This document shows positions 58,676-64,000 of a stretch of 64,000 nt of DNA, piece by piece. The position numbers were made by a program, and so were the translations under genes. Positions within the stretch are counted from its first letter, which is position 1; each line of letters begins with the position of its first letter. Under the pieces are notes generated by a model, which was not told where the DNA came from, ran no database searches, and saw only the letters and a program-made list of their open reading frames with translations. The stretch is from NCBI GenBank assembly GCA_018105865.1, contig CM030841.1, forward strand, positions 9,309,729 through 9,373,728, given 5' to 3'. The stretch is from Metaphire vulgaris. Lineage: Eukaryota > Annelida > Clitellata > Crassiclitellata > Megascolecidae.

Positions 58676-59986
58676 TGGGAATGACCGGATAGGTATTTTC
58701 CACCGGATACCGGATCTGGAAAATTTTCAGTCAACAGTTGCTGGATCCGGATCGGAAGCAAATATTACTGCACAGGATTAGAATGACCCTAACTTAATAC
58801 TTACCAAAGTTATCAGTTACTAGTAGTCACTTAATACTCACTACTCAGCAGACTTGTTGTAAAGACTCAATTGTTCAAGACCCAGACTGAGAACAAGACT
58901 TAGTAGGTGTCTCAAGACCAAGACTTGGACGTCCGAGACTTGGACGTCCAAGACTGAGACTGGGAACAAGACTTGGACGTTCAAGGTCAAGGCTGAGAGG
59001 AGACCGTGGTGCCCCCTACAGCAGTCAGTGTATCAAATTATTGCCTTAGGCTATAAATTTACATCATCACTGGATCACTGTGACGGGAGATATGACCTAA
59101 GTAAATAAATTCTGTGAATTTCATCAACAGACAATTAATATCGAACTACATGCATTCATCTAAAGAACTATTCCTCTGCGAACCTTTAATCAACGGGCAT
59201 TTAATCTAAAGATCGTTCACGCAACACTGGTGTAAACTTGCACTATTTGACTTCAGAAGGCATCTTGTAACTACAGTGTTTAGTTTCTAAGATCGATTAT
59301 TATCAGGTTATCTCACTGCATGTTGACACCTTTCAGGGTCAGTGATTATAGCCAACAAAGATGAATTAGTCACATTTGTTCATTTACACTCCCTATTGAA
59401 TCACTGGCATTCCTTTGGTGCAATATTAGCAGAACTTATATAAGCCAAGAAGGCAAGCTGCAGCTACACTCATGGCTTAAAGCAGCATACTTCTTAGAGC
59501 CATACACTAGTGGCAGATACTGTGCAAATCAGATAGATCAAATCAGATAGATGGCCGAGGGTGAAGTTGTCAGATTTGTTCTATGTCAAATTTTTCTCAA
59601 GTCTCAAATCTTTTGATACGCATTGTCAAGACTCAATTGTTCAAGATTCAGACCAAGACCAAGGGTCAGGCATATCAAGACCAAGACCAAGACTTTCAAA
59701 ACCGAGTCTAAAGACCGAGAATCAAGTCTTGAGAATCACAACCTTGCTACTCAGTTACCGTATATGCAGCCTCAACTAATTCTTTGTGCGATGTAGTTCC
59801 GGTTAAATTTAAATTTTGCGGGTGCATTAGTTAACTTTAAGTTGCTCTTCATTAAAACATGAAATGCGACAATAATATTCGGATTCAGTAGTTTTGTGAC
59901 ACAAGTATTTGGCGAATCCGAATATTGTCGAATACCACACTATCCGGCCGGAGCGAAATTCCTGAGCAGTTTCCGGTCATTCCCTA
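58676..59986. mobile_element. DNA transposon with GGGAATGACCGGA ends, host of a nested element
   Basis: Left TGGGAATGACCGGATAGG and right TTTCCGGTCATTCCCTA are inverted; perfect 9-base direct repeats ACTTTTAGC flank it (58667-58675, 59987-59995; 8-base hAT duplication plus one). Without the nested insert it is about 405 bases. Confidence 0.88.
58849..59746. mobile_element. Nested hAT-like element with AAGACTTGGAC repeats
   Basis: Ends CAGACTTGTTGTAAAGACTC and GAGAATCACAACCTTG are loosely inverted; perfect target duplication CTACTCAG (58841-58848, 59747-59754). AAGACTCAATTGTTCAAGA occurs near both sides (58863, 59630), and degenerate CAAGACTTGGACGTCC repeats fill the subterminal zones. Confidence 0.82.
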
Positions 59987-60807
59987 ACTTTTAGCAATTA
60001 TATCATACTGGCTATCTCATCAAATATATTTGCCATTATGTTTTGCTCTTTACAATTCTTAACACAAAATGCTGAGATAAGCACAGTAATCATTACAAAA
60101 AGAATAGAAAATTGGATGCCTTAAAATCCAACACTTTGTTACAAAGATATTCGTAAAGATTATGTCTACAAAAGAAAGAAAACTTAATGAGAGAGGGAGA
60201 GAGAATTTACACAAAGACTTGGCCTGACATTTTAGGATAAGCAACAGATTCAACTTTAATATTTTGATTGTGATCTCTGCTCTGCTACAAGTCAGGCATA
60301 GTCAATCTATAGTGCTACATAATTCAAAGGAACATCAGCACATACAGTAAAACTTCATTATAGCAGACTTGGTTGCAACAAATTCTTGGTTACAACATAC
60401 TGCAATGTATGGTCCTGTGTGACATGCTGCCGTATTGGATAGTATTGGATATAACGCACCTCAGATATAATGTACAAAATTTTACAGGCCTGTTAAGTAC
60501 ACTATAATGAAGTTCTACTGTAGCACATTAAGAAAACAGATATAATATTAACTCAGTTCTAAGTAAAACTCATACTTATTTTTTCCATTTTCTCATCATG
60601 GGAGATCTCAGCCTAACACAACCACTCACCAACAACAACTTGCAACCAAATTTCTGTAAAATCTAATGTCACTACTAATGCATTTATACCAAGAAGTGTA
60701 AAGTTAATTACGGTAATTTTACAACACAACACATATTGAAACAAATTAGCAAGAGTGGCTGAATCTGAAATCAGTTTCCTGCTCAACAACAAACCAAAGA
60801 CTGAAAT

Positions 60808-60813
60808 TTTATT
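60808..60813 (-). terminator. Candidate poly(A) signal for ARHGAP39
   Basis: AATAAA occurs on the minus strand about 100 bases past the TGA stop, a plausible 3' end. More AATAAA hexamers occur further along this AT-rich strand (for example near 52247), so a much longer 3'UTR cannot be excluded. Confidence 0.35.
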
Positions 60814-60910
60814 TTAATGGCACTAACAGGCGCACATAGAAAACCAGATAACTTTGCATTAAACCAATCAGCCAGTTCACTTGGTTGGCCAGTTCACTTG
60901 GTTGGCCCGA

Positions 60911-61225
<315 letters not shown>

Positions 61226-61226
61226 T

Positions 61227-61376
61227 CAGTGGCTATTCTAGCCACCTAGACATTGGGGGAGTTAAATTTTTTTTGGAGGGGGGTAAAAGACATTGGGGAG
61301 GTCATACTACTTGCCAAAATGTCAAAAAAATTGGGGAAATCCCTTCCCACCCAGAGAAGGCCTAGAATAAGCCCTG
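61227..61376. mobile_element. hAT-like MITE, TTATTCTAGCC family
   Basis: Ends CAGTGGCTATTCTAGCC and GGCCTAGAATAAGCCCTG; perfect target duplication TTTTACAT (61219-61226, 61377-61384). In the last intron of ARHGAP39. Sister of 2302. Confidence 0.93.
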
Positions 61377-61946
61377 TTTTACATTCACTTATATACAGAT
61401 TTTATTCCGCTTGCCTTGATGGTTCAATCTGCAGTGTCAGCTCAAAACTTTCAGCCTAGGTTCAATACTTGGGAGTTGGACATTTTATTTATTGGGAAGT
61501 GGCATGCCCACTGGCACAGAGTTGAAGTTAAAATGGACTGCACCTATGTGTGCATTGTGTTCAGTTTTGCTGTTCTTTGATATTTTAGTAGCGATAGGCA
61601 GTGAATACAATAGGTGAAGCAGTCTACCAAGAAGGACCTCTATAAAGACCTGACTAAGCAGTTGTAAAAATTATTAAAACACGTGCAACATCTCGTTCAT
61701 TACACAGGACAAGATAAACGAGGCCTGAGTAAGATGGAAAAGTGCTGAAGAAAAATTTGATTCATATGGATTCAGTTTTCATGAGCACTAACGAAATGGA
61801 TAGGAAATTACACTGCATTACATTACCTAAAACATGCAGGTTAATATCTTTGCAACAAATTTCATAGAAATTTAGTATCAACAAATAACAATTAATTTGC
61901 ATGCAAGTAAATTAAATAACACTACAAACAATAGCATAAAGTATCA

Positions 61947-62303
<357 letters not shown>

Positions 62304-62487
62304 TTACTTTATTTTCTACGTCTTTGTCGCACGTCATTTGCTGGAAAACACAGAATTTGAATCTTAGTTATTTGTATGGCACCGGTGGTGGCTTTTGGCA
62401 TGAACCAGGGAGGCTATGTAACTACCGATATGCAATGTGTGTTCAAGCAGTCCTCCTAGGACAATTTACCACATAAATCTTAACGTT

Positions 62488-62493
62488 CAATAA

Positions 62494-62541
<48 letters not shown>
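62488..62541 (+). repeat. (AAT)n microsatellite
   Basis: About 17 AAT units in an ARHGAP39 intron. Confidence 0.95.
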
Positions 62542-62543
<2 letters not shown>

Positions 62544-62568
62544 GCCATCCCAAAGTTATTCCTAGTTC

Positions 62569-62773
62569 CAGGCCTGTTGGAACAAATGTTTAGCAGGGGG
62601 TGCATTTTGCTGGCCATTTGGTAAATTGATATGTTGTTAGCTGTTCATCCCTCTGAATCAGATGCAAGGGGGTGAACTGCAGCCATAACTTTGCCTTCCA
62701 GGGGTGCAATGCACCCCTAAGTTTTTCCAGGGGTGCAGCTGCACCCCATGCACCCCTAGTTCCGATGGACCTA
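62569..62773. mobile_element. hAT-like MITE, GGGGTGCA-rich
   Basis: Left CAGGCCTGTTGGAAC and right GTTCCGATGGACCTA are inverted; flanks CCTAGTTC/TCTAGTTC (7 of 8). GGGGTGCA/TGCACCCC blocks resemble the interior of 9788. In an ARHGAP39 intron. Confidence 0.75.
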
Positions 62774-62919
62774 TCTAGTTCCGCAAAATATGAATAGTGA
62801 TAAATAACCCTAAACTCAGATTGGTATGCTTGACACTTCAAATATGTCAGAAAGATAGCTGCAAATCCAATAACCAATTTTACCATTTCTACCCAGCTAC
62901 TAAAGAAGAGACAGAGAAC

Positions 62920-62920
<1 letters not shown>

Positions 62921-62971
<51 letters not shown>
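62921..62971 (+). repeat. (ATG)n microsatellite
   Basis: About 17 units, 20 bases from the donor of the arginine-finger exon of ARHGAP39. Confidence 0.95.
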
Positions 62972-62986
62972 CCCAGCTACCCCTCA

Positions 62987-63175
<189 letters not shown>

Positions 63176-63496
63176 TTAGAATATCATCTTAATTTCAACT
63201 TAATATACTTATGGAACTGACCCATGCAAGCTGAGTCGTTAATATGTAAAAACTGACCGCAAAATCTTTGATATAAGAAGAAGAAGAATCATTTATTTCT
63301 CAATGACATCAAAATAATAATACTAACACAATGAATTCAATGACATCAAAAGGTAAGACTCTGCTTTACAATTTTTCTGACTCACAGTGTATAATGAGAT
63401 CATCTGTTTTCTAGTAAGCTTTAGATTTTCACTGCAGATTAGAAAAAAGCAAAGCTGTCCATTTCAAGGCTTAAAAAATGACACCCTGAAGCCTAC

Positions 63497-63610
63497 CTTA
63501 GCTTGTTCCACTTCCTCATGATTTGGCTTTCTCAGCCCTCTTTTAGCTCCTGCATGTACTACCCATTGGAGACGTCTTTCACAGCTCATTGTATAAAAAT
63601 ATGTTAGACT
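63497..63610 (-). CDS. ARHGAP39: ARHGAP39 exon, end of MyTH4 domain
   Basis: The exon has 114 bases (38 codons), phase 0 on both sides, with a TTTTTCTCTCAG acceptor and an AAG/GTAGGC donor. It encodes SLTYFYTMSCERRLQWVV, then HAGAKRGLRKPNHEEVEQAK. The pattern YxxxC-x-R-x-(L/V) followed by G-x-(R)-x-P-x-x-(E)E(V/I) is that of the C-terminal part of MyTH4 domains, the microtubule-binding domain that ARHGAP39 carries ahead of its GAP domain. It lies directly upstream of the RhoGAP exons in the expected order. Confidence 0.88.
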
Positions 63611-63962
63611 CTGAGAGAAAAACAATTTAAAAAAATTTAAATCCATTGAGCTTCAACTCGATTCTGAAGCAACTTGAATCGAATTTCATAACTACACAAA
63701 GTGTATTTCTAAGTAGCAATAAGACTTATTCAATAAAAATAAATAAAATTATTAATTTATGCAAGTGTTAGTAAGAGTAAGTGATATTACATCAACTGTA
63801 CTGAATATTGCTAGGATATGCAGACCTAGTATATGCCAAATACAATACAACCACCACCACCACCAACCTTGACGAGTTTTGATTCTCAGTTTTTATTAAA
63901 TTCTGATTATTTATGTATAATATTTTCTTTTAGAATGTTGCTCAAATACTAAAGAGAAATAC

Positions 63963-64000
63963 CTTATCCAGATGGCTGTAGGCATCGATATTTTTCTGAA
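63963..64000 (-). CDS. ARHGAP39: ARHGAP39 (vilse) exon, partial at window edge, MyTH4 domain
   Basis: The visible 38 bases read QKNIDAYSHLDK in frame and end at an AAG/GTATTT donor, phase 0. The sequence fits the MyTH4 domain segment that precedes the next exon. The rest of the gene (N-terminal WW domains and most of MyTH4) lies beyond the right edge. Confidence 0.7.

Overview
The window is animal nuclear DNA: three spliced genes with GT-AG introns sit in a sea of microsatellites, short DNA transposons and broken retroposons. Family content (a two-peptide calcitonin-type neuropeptide precursor, an ephrin, and ARHGAP39/vilse) fits an invertebrate bilaterian. The calcitonin-type peptides look most like those of lophotrochozoans, but the phylum cannot be fixed from the sequence. 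There is no prokaryotic organisation and no CRISPR.

Layout. (1) About 1.3-10.7 kb, plus strand: a secreted neuropeptide precursor. It has a TATA box at 1306, a signal-peptide exon (1476-1585), a peptide-A exon (5228-5437), a spacer exon (8210-8293) and a peptide-B exon (10550-10718). Every internal junction up to exon 4 is phase 2, so exons can be skipped without a frameshift. Both predicted peptides have a Cys pair near the N-terminus and a C-terminal Pro-Gly-basic amidation/cleavage signal. (2) About 17-45.3 kb, minus strand: an ephrin, read from exon 1 at 45339 through exons at 36.0, 31.4 and 24.7 kb to 23.3 kb, with a possible alternative membrane-anchor exon at 17.0 kb. All four receptor-binding-domain cysteines are present and every phase matches. 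(3) 46.2-48.9 kb: a decayed APE-type non-LTR retrotransposon whose endonuclease half is inverted relative to its reverse-transcriptase half. (4) 52-60.9 kb: AT-rich sequence with SINEs and a nested pair of transposons, downstream of gene 5. (5) 60.9-64 kb, minus strand: the last five exons of ARHGAP39 (end of MyTH4, then RhoGAP), running off the right edge.

The intervening DNA is dominated by non-autonomous hAT-like elements, 80 to about 370 bp long with two larger ones. About 30 have matching terminal inverted repeats and 8-bp target duplications, many of them perfect. One is SPIN-like, one is built from GTACAA repeats, and several sit within 25-100 bp of ephrin splice sites. Two unexplained signals cut across these families: a roughly 19-bp internal module (TGACAAGCAAAAAAGGTCA) found in elements with unrelated ends, and at least 16 copies of the palindrome TAGGCCTA where about one is expected.

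The three genes are not an operon. Each is an independent gene: an endocrine/neuronal peptide, an axon-guidance ligand, and a Rho GAP that in flies acts in Robo axon guidance. Exon calls come from reading frames, splice sites and phase only; no transcript data were available.
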